A DNA stretch of 64,000 bases from CAYNEO01 sp964396245 (GTDB lineage: Bacteria; Zixibacteria; MSB-5A5; GN15; FEB-12): positions 1 through 64,000 of the forward strand of contig CAYNEO010000007.1 in the NCBI GenBank assembly GCA_964396245.1, read 5' to 3'. The position numbers and the translations under genes are program-made. Shown here piece by piece: positions 25,134-33,942 of this stretch (position 1 is the stretch's first letter; the number at the start of each line of letters is the position of its first letter). Under the pieces are notes generated by a model. That model did no database searches, had not been told where the DNA came from, and saw only the letters and a program-made list of their open reading frames with translations.

Positions 25134-26828
25134 CTATTGACTCAACGGGAGGATTATGATGAACTCACTCCCTTTGCTGATCTCACTCTTTACCTCGATT
25201 TTCCCTCCCAGGCTCTTGATAATGCCATAGCTGACCGACAGGCCCAGACCCGTGCCTTTGCCGACTTCTTTTGTCGTGTAGAACGGCATAAAGATCCGAT
25301 CGAGTTGACCGGGATTGATCCCCTTTCCGGTATCGGCGAGGCTGATCCGGATTGCATCACCGTCACACCCGGTAGTAATCGTTATCTTCCCCGGTCTTCC
25401 CTCCAGCGCATCGACCGCGTTATTGATGATATTCAAGATGACCTGTTGTAACTGGTTGCCATCGGTGACCAGTTGGGGCAGGTCGCAATTGTAGCGACGT
25501 TCCAATTCGATATTTGCGACGGCTATCTCAGGACCAAGGATACCATCGACGACTCCGTCGATCAGCTTATGAATGTCGTACGGTTTGAGATCCATGTCGT
25601 TCTGGCGCACGAACCCGAGGAGTTTGCGAGTGATGTCACGGCAGCGAAAAACAGATTCGTGGATACTGTCGAGATGGGCGGCGAGTTCATCGCGAGTGAT
25701 CGTCTCCCCGAATGCCGGATCGGTCAGGTCCTTGAGCAGACCGGCTTCCTCGCTGATCGATGCGAGCGGATTGTTGATTTCGTGGGCAATTCCCGCGGCC
25801 AGTTCACCGACCGAAGCCAGCTTTGCAGCCTGGCCCAACTGCGCGCGGGTACGGTCCGACTCCATCTGAAATTCAACCAACCTGCGCGCCCGTACGACGA
25901 TCACACCAAATCCCAGGACAATAAACGCGGCCGCGATGCCGATAAATGTTAGCTGCGCGCCTGATAGAAACGGCGCCTCTCCTTCCTGGGCGGGCTGGAC
26001 AATCAGCGCCCAGTTGGCTGTGCGCAACCAGTTGTATGCATAGGTAAATGAGTGTCCGTTGATCTTTACGTTCTCGACACCGAGACGGTTATGAGTCGGC
26101 GGGACAACTGCAGACATCTCGAGCGGCGTCCCCAAATGCGGGGTAACAACCTGGTAGTAGCCCCCCTTGTTTACGATGGACGTGAGTACTTCCTGTGACC
26201 CCTCCAGCGACACTATGTATTCATAGATTTTTTCGGGATCGAGAGTGGCCCGAAGTATAACCGGCTCTCCGTTGATAGTCTCACTTACACCGATCGTGAA
26301 GTGGGGACGCTGTCTGAAACCAAGGTAGATGTCGGTGAACACGTGGCCGGGTGTCGCATAACGCAGAGACTGAAACCAGCTTTCCGTACTGTAGTTGCGC
26401 TTCTCGAGCGACGGATACGGTCCCGCATAGGTAGCCTGGATGCCGGTAGAATCGAAATAACCGATATCCACAAACGTTTCGCTGTTCTTCTGCAAGTTAG
26501 TGAGGAACGTTTGCAACAACCCGGGTTCCGGAGACACGTGAGGTTCGAGATCGTCCAGCAGGTTGGAAAGGTTAACCAGTCGCTCGGACAAGAACAGGTC
26601 CAGCGTGTTGGCCTGATTCTCGGCAATTGCCTTCAGGTGCTGACGTTGCCCCTCGGCGACAATGGTGCGATGCTGAATGTAGAAGTAAATGGTGAGGAGA
26701 ATAAGCGGGCCGAGATAGGTGAAAAAAAGACGAACGACATGCTTACGCCGAATCCGTCGATAATGGTTATCGTCGAACGGGAGTGGTCCCTGCGGGACTC
26801 CGGCATCCATCGCACGCGATGATGTCAT
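25134..26828 (-). CDS. Cache-domain sensor histidine kinase (left arm)
   Basis: A 564-residue kinase. The ATG at 26828 (AGGA 7 nt upstream) is preferred to a TTG 19 codons earlier, which lacks an SD. Membrane spans near residues 32-53 and 289-312 enclose a dCache domain with ETFVDIGYFDSTGIQATYAG and STESWFQSL, matching the kinase at 17243. The cytoplasmic part has GIAHEINNPLASISEEAG (His at about 349), NIINNAVDAL, DTGKGI and TGLGLSVSYG. It heads the leftward arm with two CBS genes, REC-SLC13 and REC downstream, so the fused receiver on the permease is its most likely target. Promoter at 26923-26951. Confidence 0.9.
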   Translation of the reverse strand: MTSSRAMDAGVPQGPLPFDDNHYRRIRRKHVVRLFFTYLGPLILLTIYFYIQHRTIVAEGQRQHLKAIAENQANTLDLFLSERLVNLSNLLDDLEPHVSPEPGLLQTFLTNLQKNSETFVDIGYFDSTGIQATYAGPYPSLEKRNYSTESWFQSLRYATPGHVFTDIYLGFRQRPHFTIGVSETINGEPVILRATLDPEKIYEYIVSLEGSQEVLTSIVNKGGYYQVVTPHLGTPLEMSAVVPPTHNRLGVENVKINGHSFTYAYNWLRTANWALIVQPAQEGEAPFLSGAQLTFIGIAAAFIVLGFGVIVVRARRLVEFQMESDRTRAQLGQAAKLASVGELAAGIAHEINNPLASISEEAGLLKDLTDPAFGETITRDELAAHLDSIHESVFRCRDITRKLLGFVRQNDMDLKPYDIHKLIDGVVDGILGPEIAVANIELERRYNCDLPQLVTDGNQLQQVILNIINNAVDALEGRPGKITITTGCDGDAIRISLADTGKGINPGQLDRIFMPFYTTKEVGKGTGLGLSVSYGIIKSLGGKIEVKSEISKGSEFIIILPLSQ

Positions 26829-26922
26829 GGGCGTTTCCTGCTGAGTTGACAGGTCCTTCACCTGGGCTTCGGCTGCGTCCACCAACTAAAAACAGAGTCG
26901 TCCGTACGTTGTCACTTTGTGA

Positions 26923-26951
26923 ATTATGTCACAATATCTCACTTATGTCAA
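26923..26951 (-). promoter_or_regulatory. Strong sigma70-like promoter of the leftward signalling/transport arm
   Basis: Minus strand TTGACA (26951-26946), 17 nt, CATAAT (26928-26923). It matches 11 of 12 consensus positions and is placed to transcribe the Cache kinase, both CBS genes, REC-SLC13 and REC. Confidence 0.75.
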
Positions 26952-26985
26952 TAATATTCGACAAGTGTGTCCGGTTTATTTCGCC

Positions 26986-27025
26986 GAAAAATGACGCCCC
27001 ATCTCTCAAGAAAAGGGGCGTCATT
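26986..27025 (-). terminator. Intrinsic terminator of the glutamate-synthase-like operon
   Basis: An 11-bp perfect stem, AATGACGCCCC (26990-27000) with GGGGCGTCATT (27015-27025), around a 14-nt loop. Read leftward it ends in a run of five T residues before CGG. It lies 24 bp after the stop of the gene at 27050. Confidence 0.85.
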
Positions 27026-27049
27026 CATATCCAATGAGTTAGACCCTGG

Positions 27050-28636
27050 CTACTTCCCGCTCAGAATATTCTCGACCTCTGCCTTATCGACATCGAGAAT
27101 ATACTGAATTCCACTAACCCTGGCCGCATCCGGCGTCAAAGCGGCGATATCGTCCCGGGTTATGTGGCTGGTCGAAAACTTGCGGCTTCCGGCCATCAAC
27201 TGTCGAAGACCCTGGGCAAGGCGTTCATAATACGTGTACAGACCGAGTGCGCCGGCCGGAATACGCGCGAATTCGTCCTCGCCGAGTTCGGTGCGAAGAT
27301 CGCTGGCAGTCACGAAAATCTCGTCCTTTGACGATCCGAACCGCTCGACATACACCGGCAGCTGGTTTTCCTCGATTGCCCGACCAATGGTCTTCCCGAC
27401 CATAGCCGCTGCAATCGGGCTGCGAGCCATGCCGACCAGCTTGACGAACGGCGCGCCGATAGCCAGACCCTTATAGATCTGGTCTTCAAACGTGAAGCCA
27501 CCCGCCACGGCGACAGCCGGGACATATTCGCCCTTGTCGGCGAGCTGTTTTGTGTACTGATACAGCAGCGAGTGGAGTTCGACCGGCGGAACGCCCCACT
27601 CGTTCATCATGCGCCACGGGCTCATACCGGTACCACCACCGGCGCCGTCAACGGTGAGAAGATCGATTTTGTATTTCGATGCATACTTGACCGCACGGGC
27701 GAGGTCAGCGGGACGATAGGCTCCCGTCTTCAGGAAGACGTACTTGGCGCCGGCTTTCCGAAGCTCTTCCACACGCTCGGCAAAGGACTCCTCCGTCACC
27801 ATCCCGACCCGGGAGTGACGCTCGAATTCCTTGAAGGCACCGCGCTTGAAAGCCGCGATTACGTTCGGGTCGGTAGGATTCGGAAGCACAACGTAGCCGC
27901 GCTTGTACAGCATCTGGGCCTTCTCGAGGTTACGAATCTTCACTTCCCCGCCGATATTCTTCGCGCCCTGACCCCACTTCAGTTCGACACACTCAACGCC
28001 GAGTTTCTCGATGGCGTATTCCTGCGTGCCAAGACGCGTGTCCTCGATATTCGCCTGGACGATAATCGCGCCGTAGCCGTCACGCTGATGGTCCTTGAAA
28101 AGGCGAACACGGCGCTTCAGGTCGACCGTGTCCACGGCCCTGCCGTTTTCGATGACCGTTTCCGGATCCATGCCGACCACATTTTCACCGATGGTCAAAC
28201 CGGTACCGGCGAGCGCCGACCCGATAGCAAGTCCTTCCCAGTTGTTCTTGGCGATATCGGTCGAGCCGATGCCGGGAATGATCCACGGGTAGCGGAATTT
28301 CAACCCCTTATCGTGGCCGAACCTGACTTCCAGATTAACATTCGGGAAAACAGCCTTGTCACTGTCGGCTTCGATGCCGTGCGCTCCGACCGCCGTACCC
28401 ATGATGTTAAAGTGCGAGTAGTCGACCGGGTATGATTTTTCCGATGCGGTCGTAATAACACCGAACGGCTGGGGATAGATTACCTCGTGTCCGCGGTATG
28501 CGGATTTGCCGATTTCGCACATGCCAATACAGCCGTCGACACAGGTTACACACATCCCGGAGTTCGGCGATATAGAACCCTCGGTGCGGTTCTTCGTCAG
28601 CGTAGCAGCCGATGCGTTTACCCTTGAGTATGACAT
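27050..28636 (-). CDS. Glutamate synthase-like FMN-binding protein (archaeal-type GltB domain)
   Basis: 528 residues of the FMN-binding glutamate synthase family. The N-terminus has a Cys cluster (CVTCVDGCIGMCEIGKS). The barrel core carries LTVDGAGGGTGMSPW, GVPPVELHSLLYQY, AVAVAGGFTFEDQIYKGLAIGA and VKLVGMARSPIAAA, which shape the FMN and 2-oxoglutarate sites. The class-II glutaminase domain of classical GltB is absent, so ammonia or another partner must supply nitrogen if this is a glutamate synthase at all. It is the last gene of an operon with a NuoF-GltD fusion and a NuoG-like iron-sulfur protein, pointing to an NAD(P)H-linked electron supply. A terminator follows at 26986-27025. Confidence 0.85.
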   Translation of the reverse strand: MSYSRVNASAATLTKNRTEGSISPNSGMCVTCVDGCIGMCEIGKSAYRGHEVIYPQPFGVITTASEKSYPVDYSHFNIMGTAVGAHGIEADSDKAVFPNVNLEVRFGHDKGLKFRYPWIIPGIGSTDIAKNNWEGLAIGSALAGTGLTIGENVVGMDPETVIENGRAVDTVDLKRRVRLFKDHQRDGYGAIIVQANIEDTRLGTQEYAIEKLGVECVELKWGQGAKNIGGEVKIRNLEKAQMLYKRGYVVLPNPTDPNVIAAFKRGAFKEFERHSRVGMVTEESFAERVEELRKAGAKYVFLKTGAYRPADLARAVKYASKYKIDLLTVDGAGGGTGMSPWRMMNEWGVPPVELHSLLYQYTKQLADKGEYVPAVAVAGGFTFEDQIYKGLAIGAPFVKLVGMARSPIAAAMVGKTIGRAIEENQLPVYVERFGSSKDEIFVTASDLRTELGEDEFARIPAGALGLYTYYERLAQGLRQLMAGSRKFSTSHITRDDIAALTPDAARVSGIQYILDVDKAEVENILSGK

Positions 28637-28664
28637 TGTCTAAATTCCTCCATTCACGTATTTA

Positions 28665-29342
28665 TCACGATTTTTTGATTTCACAGGCAACACAAGGATC
28701 CATATAGCACATCATATCATTGAAATTGTCTTTCTCGACGCAGGGTGGGGCCAGGTTGGCACATCCACCGCACACCGCCTTTTCCGGCTCCGTATAGGTG
28801 CACCGAAGCTGGCAGGCCGGGCAGACATAGATACATCCACCGCACAGCCGACAGACGTCCGATTTGATATCGAACGGCGTTCCGATACTGCGTTTTTCGC
28901 CGCGGCCGCGGAAACCGATGGCATGGGCCATCATCTGCTCTTCGCACATCCGCACGCAAAGACCGCAGAGAATGCAGTCCTCGTATTCCTGGTGAAAACG
29001 CTGCCGACGAACATTGAACTTCGACGCCAGATCCTGAATCACTTTTGATTGCGGACAGGTCGACAGCAGCAGTTCGATGATCATCCGGCGCGCGCGGAGC
29101 ACCCGTTCCGAAGCGGTTCTCACTTTCAGGCCTTCCTCGGCCGGGTAAGTGCAGGACGATACCAGTTTCGTGTTCGGTTCATTCCCGATTTCGACAACAC
29201 AGAGACGGCAGGCGCCATATGGCGACAAGCCTTCCATGTGACACAGGGTCGGAATCGGGAATCCCAAGAACTGGGCCGCCTCCAACAGAGTGGAACCTTC
29301 TTCCACGGAGACGTGAAGACCATTTATGGTTAAGTTGATCAT
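28665..29342 (-). CDS. NuoG/HoxU-like [2Fe-2S] and 2x[4Fe-4S] iron-sulfur protein
   Basis: 225 residues. The N-terminal plant-type ferredoxin fold has cysteines in LCHMEGLSPYGACRLCVVE and VSSC. It is followed by a Cys/His segment (STCPQSK) and two ferredoxin-like [4Fe-4S] motifs, CILCGLCVRMC and CRLCGGCIYVCP. A further Cys-rich tail (CGGCANLAPPC, MCYMDPCVACEIKKS) is unusual and could hold another cluster. It corresponds to the electron-conducting N-terminal part of NuoG or to HoxU of bidirectional hydrogenases. The gene overlaps the NuoF-GltD gene by 4 bp (ATGA), so the products probably form one complex. Confidence 0.85.
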   Translation of the reverse strand: MINLTINGLHVSVEEGSTLLEAAQFLGFPIPTLCHMEGLSPYGACRLCVVEIGNEPNTKLVSSCTYPAEEGLKVRTASERVLRARRMIIELLLSTCPQSKVIQDLASKFNVRRQRFHQEYEDCILCGLCVRMCEEQMMAHAIGFRGRGEKRSIGTPFDIKSDVCRLCGGCIYVCPACQLRCTYTEPEKAVCGGCANLAPPCVEKDNFNDMMCYMDPCVACEIKKS

Positions 29343-32300
29343 GCCAGTTTACCTCCCGTGGTGACGGGCTCTTCTTCCCTTTCTTCGGTTTCAGCCGGCT
29401 GAGTGAATTGCAGATCGCACCGGAGACATCGGCATGCTTCCCGCATGGCCTCGGCCGGCGAGAACGCCACCTCGACCTCGGCGAAATTGCGCCGCCGCCA
29501 TTCGGCAGGCGCCCGCGGGGTTTCGGGCCTGCTGGTTTGCGATGTAGTCAGCTGATCTATCTGCAACGGCTCGACATATACTCGCGGCAGTATTGGGCGC
29601 GGCGGCTGCCAGAGCGGTTCGTTTCGCACATAGCGATCGATCATTGTAGCCGCCTTTTTTCCGGCAGCGATAGCCTCGACAACGGTATTGGGACCCGTGA
29701 CCACGTCACCTGCGGCAAAGACCCCCGCACGATTCGTGCTGAGGCTCGCCTCGGCAACCTGCACCGTGTTCCAGGCCGTGGTTTCGATGCCGCTAGAACG
29801 CGCGGGACCAATAGCGTCGATACCGGCGTCTTCACTGATAGCCACGACGAGCGTATCGAGTGGAATGTCATACTCGGTGCCTTCGATAGGCACCGGCCGA
29901 CGACGGCCGCTGGAGTCGGGTTCGCCGAGTTGATTCTTGATGACGCGCAGGCCGGTAAGACGACCGCCTTCCTGGATGACTTTCGTCGGAGATACGAGCG
30001 TGACGAGCTCGATACCTTCCTGTTCGGCAGCTTCGATCTCTTCGCCGAAGGCAGGCATTTCGTCATGGGTGCGACGATAGAGAATCGTGACGCTTTCGAC
30101 ATCCTGCTGACGCAGCGCCGTTCTGGCTGCATCGATGGCCGAGTTACCGCCACCGATTACGCCGACCCGTCCCTTCGCAAGGGCCTCGCCGCGCTGGTTG
30201 AAAGCCTTGAGGAAATCGATCGATGGATAGACACCCTCCACATCCTCGTTAGCGAGGTGCAGCGGACGGCTCTTGTGCGCTCCCAGGGCGAGCAGAACCG
30301 CCTTGAACCCATCGTCGAACAAACCATCCACCGTCAGGTTTCGGCCAAGCGACATGTTGCACTTCAGCGTGATGTTTTCGTCGAGAAGGCAATCGATTTC
30401 GCGCTTGATCACGTCTTTTGGCAAGCGATACGACGGGATGGCGCAGTAGAGCATGCCGCCCGGCTGGTCCTCTGCCTCGAATACCGTAACTTTATATCCC
30501 TTCAATGAGAGGTAATGTGCCGCCGTGAGACCGGCCGGACCGGAGCCGATGATGGCCACGCGCGGCGCCTCACCGCCATTCCACGTGGCTCGTTCCGGCT
30601 TGTAAACCGACGGATCAATTCGGTCGGTGACAAACCGCTTCAGCGCCCGAATAGACACCGGATCACTGCCGGTTGTCCCGGCGCGGCAACGCTCCTCGCA
30701 GGGATGGTGACAGACACGCCCGCATACCGACGGGAACGGGTTGGCTTCCCGGATGACCTGGTAAGCCTGCTCATACTCGCCCCGTTGAATGTGCGCCACG
30801 TAGCGCCAGGCTTCCGTCCCGAGCGGACAAGCCGTCTGACACGGCGCGCCGACAAGGTCGGTACACACAAAGGCATCGCATTTTTTATCAATGATATGCC
30901 GCTCAAATTCCTTGCGGAAATATTTCAGCGTACTCAGGACCGGATTGGACGCCGACTGACCCAGGCCGCACATGGTTGTGTCTTTCACCGTCAGGGCAAG
31001 CTCTTCGAGCAGGTCGAGATCTTCCATGGTCGCCTGGCCCCGGGTGATATCATCGAGGATCTCATACATCCGCTGCGTGCCCTTCCGACAGGTAAAGCAC
31101 TTACCGCAGGACTCGTCCTTGAGGAAATTCATAAAGTACTTGGCGACATCAACCATGCACGTGTTCTCATCCATCACGATCATACCGCCCGAGCCCATGA
31201 TGGAGCCCACTTTGGCGAGACTGTCGTAATCGATAGGAAGATCGAACATGCTTGCGGGAATGCAGCCGCCGGACGGTCCGCCGGTCTGGACCGCCTTGAT
31301 CTTGGCTTTTCCGACCGGGCCGCCGCCGATCTCGTAGACTACGTCGCTGAGTTTTATGCCGAGCGGTACCTCGACAAGGCCGGTGTTCCTGATTTTCCCG
31401 ACGAGCGAGAATATCTTGGTACCGGTATTACCGGGGACGCCCACTCCAGCGTACTGTTTAGCGCCAATATTTATGATGACCGGGATGTTGGCAAGAGTTT
31501 CCACGTTGTTGATGCACGTTGGATTGCCATCAATGCCCTTGACGATCGGGTACGGCGGACGCTGGCGGGGTTCTCCCATGAATCCTTCGACCGACTTGAT
31601 GAGCGCGGTTTCCTCACCGCATACGAAAGCGCCGGCGCCGCGAACGATCTCGATGTCGAAATCGATCCCCGTTCCGAGGATGTCATTGCCGAGCAGTCCA
31701 AGCTCTCGTGCCTGGCGAAGTGCGATCAGGGTGTGTTTGATGGCGAGAGGATACTCACTCCGGACATAGACAATGCCCTGGCTGGCGCCGATAGCGATAC
31801 CGGCGATCATCATGCCTTCTATGATTGCATGCGGATTCCCTTCCAGAAGACTGCGGTCCATGTATGCTCCGGGGTCACCTTCGTCGGCGTTGCACACAAC
31901 GAATTTCTCTCCCGTACCGTTGCCGGAGGCCCTGGCCAGTTCCCACTTCTTGCCGGTCGGGAATCCGGCGCCGCCGCGCCCCCTCAGGCCCGAGGACTTG
32001 ACCTCGTCGATTATCCAGCGGTGATCCGGATTGGAAAGGACTTTCTCAACAGCGGCGTAACCGCCCTGCTCGATGTAGTCCATTATGCGGATCGGATCCA
32101 GTCGTTCGTTCGTTCCCAGAATCGTCCGCGTCTGCTTCTTGAAGAAGGCGATGTCGTTCTGGCTGTGGTAGGCTCTGTGCTCGCGGGAATCATGATAGAT
32201 CAGATCCTCTTCGATATAACCGCCCACGGCCGATTCGATCACCCTGGGAACATCTTCCATCTTCAGTTTGGGATAGAGATGCTTCCCGGGCTGAACGACA

Positions 32301-32539
32301 ATAAACGGATCCATCTCGCAGAAACCCTGGCAACCGGTGATCCGCAGGCCGACTTTCTCCTGCAGGAAATTGTCCAGGATGTACCTCTTGATGATCCTGA
32401 TGACATCGTTTGCTCCGCTGGCCTGTCCTCCGGTACCGGCACAGACAACCAGCGTCGGCTTCTCATATTGATAGCTGCTCTCTCTCAGGACACGGCCGCG
32501 AAACTCGACCAGCTCCTGAACTGATGACAGTTTTTTCAT
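29339..32539 (-). CDS. NuoF-like NADH dehydrogenase fused to GltD-like FAD oxidoreductase
   Basis: A 1066-residue fusion. Residues 25-110 form a thioredoxin-like domain. Residues 150-560 form a NuoF domain with GLRGRGGAGFPTGKKW (NADH/FMN loop), VCNADEGDPGAYMDR, GAFVCGEETALIKSVEG and the cluster motif SCGKCFTCRKG plus MCGLGQ. Residues from about 565 on are GltD-like: a Cys-rich helical domain (APCQTACPLGTEAW, SVCGRVCHHPCEERC), FAD binding VAIIGSGPAGLTAAHYLS, NAD(P) binding GVIGGGNSAIDAARTA and AAGDVVTGPNTVVEAI. The thioredoxin-like part has VCAGTGGQASG where many relatives have a second Cys, so its [2Fe-2S] site lacks one usual ligand. Two nucleotide-flavin sites in one chain suggest NADH/NADPH exchange or electron bifurcation. 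No sequence proof of either. Confidence 0.88.
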   Translation of the reverse strand: MKKLSSVQELVEFRGRVLRESSYQYEKPTLVVCAGTGGQASGANDVIRIIKRYILDNFLQEKVGLRITGCQGFCEMDPFIVVQPGKHLYPKLKMEDVPRVIESAVGGYIEEDLIYHDSREHRAYHSQNDIAFFKKQTRTILGTNERLDPIRIMDYIEQGGYAAVEKVLSNPDHRWIIDEVKSSGLRGRGGAGFPTGKKWELARASGNGTGEKFVVCNADEGDPGAYMDRSLLEGNPHAIIEGMMIAGIAIGASQGIVYVRSEYPLAIKHTLIALRQARELGLLGNDILGTGIDFDIEIVRGAGAFVCGEETALIKSVEGFMGEPRQRPPYPIVKGIDGNPTCINNVETLANIPVIINIGAKQYAGVGVPGNTGTKIFSLVGKIRNTGLVEVPLGIKLSDVVYEIGGGPVGKAKIKAVQTGGPSGGCIPASMFDLPIDYDSLAKVGSIMGSGGMIVMDENTCMVDVAKYFMNFLKDESCGKCFTCRKGTQRMYEILDDITRGQATMEDLDLLEELALTVKDTTMCGLGQSASNPVLSTLKYFRKEFERHIIDKKCDAFVCTDLVGAPCQTACPLGTEAWRYVAHIQRGEYEQAYQVIREANPFPSVCGRVCHHPCEERCRAGTTGSDPVSIRALKRFVTDRIDPSVYKPERATWNGGEAPRVAIIGSGPAGLTAAHYLSLKGYKVTVFEAEDQPGGMLYCAIPSYRLPKDVIKREIDCLLDENITLKCNMSLGRNLTVDGLFDDGFKAVLLALGAHKSRPLHLANEDVEGVYPSIDFLKAFNQRGEALAKGRVGVIGGGNSAIDAARTALRQQDVESVTILYRRTHDEMPAFGEEIEAAEQEGIELVTLVSPTKVIQEGGRLTGLRVIKNQLGEPDSSGRRRPVPIEGTEYDIPLDTLVVAISEDAGIDAIGPARSSGIETTAWNTVQVAEASLSTNRAGVFAAGDVVTGPNTVVEAIAAGKKAATMIDRYVRNEPLWQPPRPILPRVYVEPLQIDQLTTSQTSRPETPRAPAEWRRRNFAEVEVAFSPAEAMREACRCLRCDLQFTQPAETEEREEEPVTTGGKLA

Positions 32540-32575
32540 CTACTCACTTCTCCTTTTGACGGTACGTTCTCCGCC

Positions 32576-33298
32576 TCAATCCTCAAAAGGTCTGCTGAGG
32601 TCAAGCATATGTTCCTTGCATCCGCGCCGAGAACACAGTTGCAGGACACCTCCGCCGCGGACAATCATCGGGACCATCGGTGCACCGCAGGCACTGCATT
32701 TTGCGCCCCCGATCAATTCGGCGTGACAGTGAGGACAGAACATATGCACAACGGTATTCAACGGTATCTCGTATTCGGAATGAACAATGTAGCTCCCCCA
32801 CAGACTCGATATCGCGAGCCACCCGTGTGTATTCCCAAATGAAACGGTAACACGAATAGAGGGGTGCCCGTCGATCTGCCGCCGCGGGTCCATCAGACTG
32901 TGGTTACAGCGGCTGCAACTTACTTCCACCGGGAAGATTCGCTCGTCGGTTTCGACATGCACAGCGTCGATGCCNNNNNNNNNNNNNNNNNNNNNNNNNN
33001 NNNNNNNNNNNNNNNNNNNNNNNNNNNNNNNNNNNNNNNNNNNNNNNNNNNNNNNNNNNNNNNNNNNNNNNNNNCGGCAGTCGAAACGATTCTCGCAGTT
33101 GACACACAGCCCTTTGAGCGGATAAGCGCCCGATGTTTCCGGCTCGGCCGCAGAGACGGAATCTTCGACCCGTTTCTCTCGCTCAGCCAGACAGCACGCG
33201 CTATCTAGAGGAGTACGCATGGTCCAGTAGAGGCACGAGTCTGCGTGGATGCAGTCAGCACATGAAATCGAGAGCGTCTGTTCCGGTTCGGTTGCCAT
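32576..33298 (-). CDS. Cys-rich zinc-ribbon protein of unknown function, interrupted by a gap
   Basis: The frame is read through 100 N (32975-33074), so the true length is unknown and the two halves are only presumed to be one gene. The N-terminal half has CADCIHADSCLYW and LCVNCENRFDC. The C-terminal half has CSRCNHSLMDP, a Trp-rich stretch (GNTHGWLAISSLWGSYIVH), CPHCHAELIGGAKCSACGAP and a final CSRRGCKEHM. The paired CxxC units look like zinc ribbons or iron-sulfur ligands. It lies 36 bp upstream of the NuoF-GltD fusion on the same strand and may be the first gene of that operon, possibly an assembly or regulatory factor. I do not recognise the family. Confidence 0.55.
   Translation of the reverse strand: MATEPEQTLSISCADCIHADSCLYWTMRTPLDSACCLAEREKRVEDSVSAAEPETSGAYPLKGLCVNCENRFDCXXXXXXXXXXXXXXXXXXXXXXXXXXXXXXXXXXGIDAVHVETDERIFPVEVSCSRCNHSLMDPRRQIDGHPSIRVTVSFGNTHGWLAISSLWGSYIVHSEYEIPLNTVVHMFCPHCHAELIGGAKCSACGAPMVPMIVRGGGVLQLCSRRGCKEHMLDLSRPFED
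32975..33074. other. Assembly gap (100 N)
   Basis: Exactly 100 unknown bases, the usual placeholder for a gap of unknown size in a scaffold. Any frame or distance across it is unreliable. Confidence 0.95.
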
Positions 33299-33942
33299 AA
33301 TGCAGTCAGCCGCACGATATGAGGTGCGGCGCAGTTTCTATCCCACTGACGACTTGTTACTTTACGGCCGTCCAGCGGCCTTCTGCCGGATGTAAAGAGA
33401 ACGCGAAACTGTTGCAGTATCGCTTGATAGGTTCCTGACCCACATCCTCTCTTCCATCATTAATTGCCTTGTGAAATTAGTAACAAATAGCATACCGAAC
33501 AACCGGTTCATTTCCCTTTTTGTCAACTTTAGGACAAATTCAATCCGATATAAGCTTAACTCATTACCAGGCAGCACGATGCGGGACATAATAAACTGCT
33601 TACTGGAGTCCCCGAATCCATGTTGTGGCATTCGCCGGCCGACTGACATACGTCTGACAATGGGTATATTCGTCTCATCGGGGAGAATCTCCCCACTGGT
33701 GGCTCCGATGTGCCGGAAGGAGATACCGTTCACAAAGGCGCAAAATGAACCAGATGGCTTTCCATCAGAACGTTTACGGGTACCTGATCGTCACTCCGGA
33801 TTACCGGGTAATTCGAGCGAATATTCTGCTCCATATACCGATCCTGGTGTCATTCTATTCGCTACCAGACAAATATTGCTAAATCATTGTCACTTTTTTA
33901 TCTTTGTTCCGTAATTATGACTGATAACGAGGAGTTGATATT
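33299..33942. other. Non-coding, AT-richer interval upstream of the Lrp gene
   Basis: 644 bp between divergent genes. A 7-bp stem GCCGCAC (33309-33315) / GTGCGGC (33324-33330) falls in the leader of the leftward gene. A weak rightward promoter may be TTGCTA (33876-33881), 17 nt, TATCTT (33899-33904). The only open frame of note (33362-33733, minus, 123 codons) has no recognisable motif or SD and I leave it out. Lrp genes are often autoregulated, so operator sites are plausible here but I cannot define one. Confidence 0.4.

Noticed and set aside
27050..28636. Complete classical glutamate synthase large subunit
   Set aside because: At 528 residues there is no N-terminal glutaminase domain and no C-terminal GltB beta-helix domain.
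33362..33733. 123-codon open frame on the minus strand
   Set aside because: No SD, no recognisable motif, odd composition, and it lies in an AT-richer intergenic region upstream of an Lrp gene.
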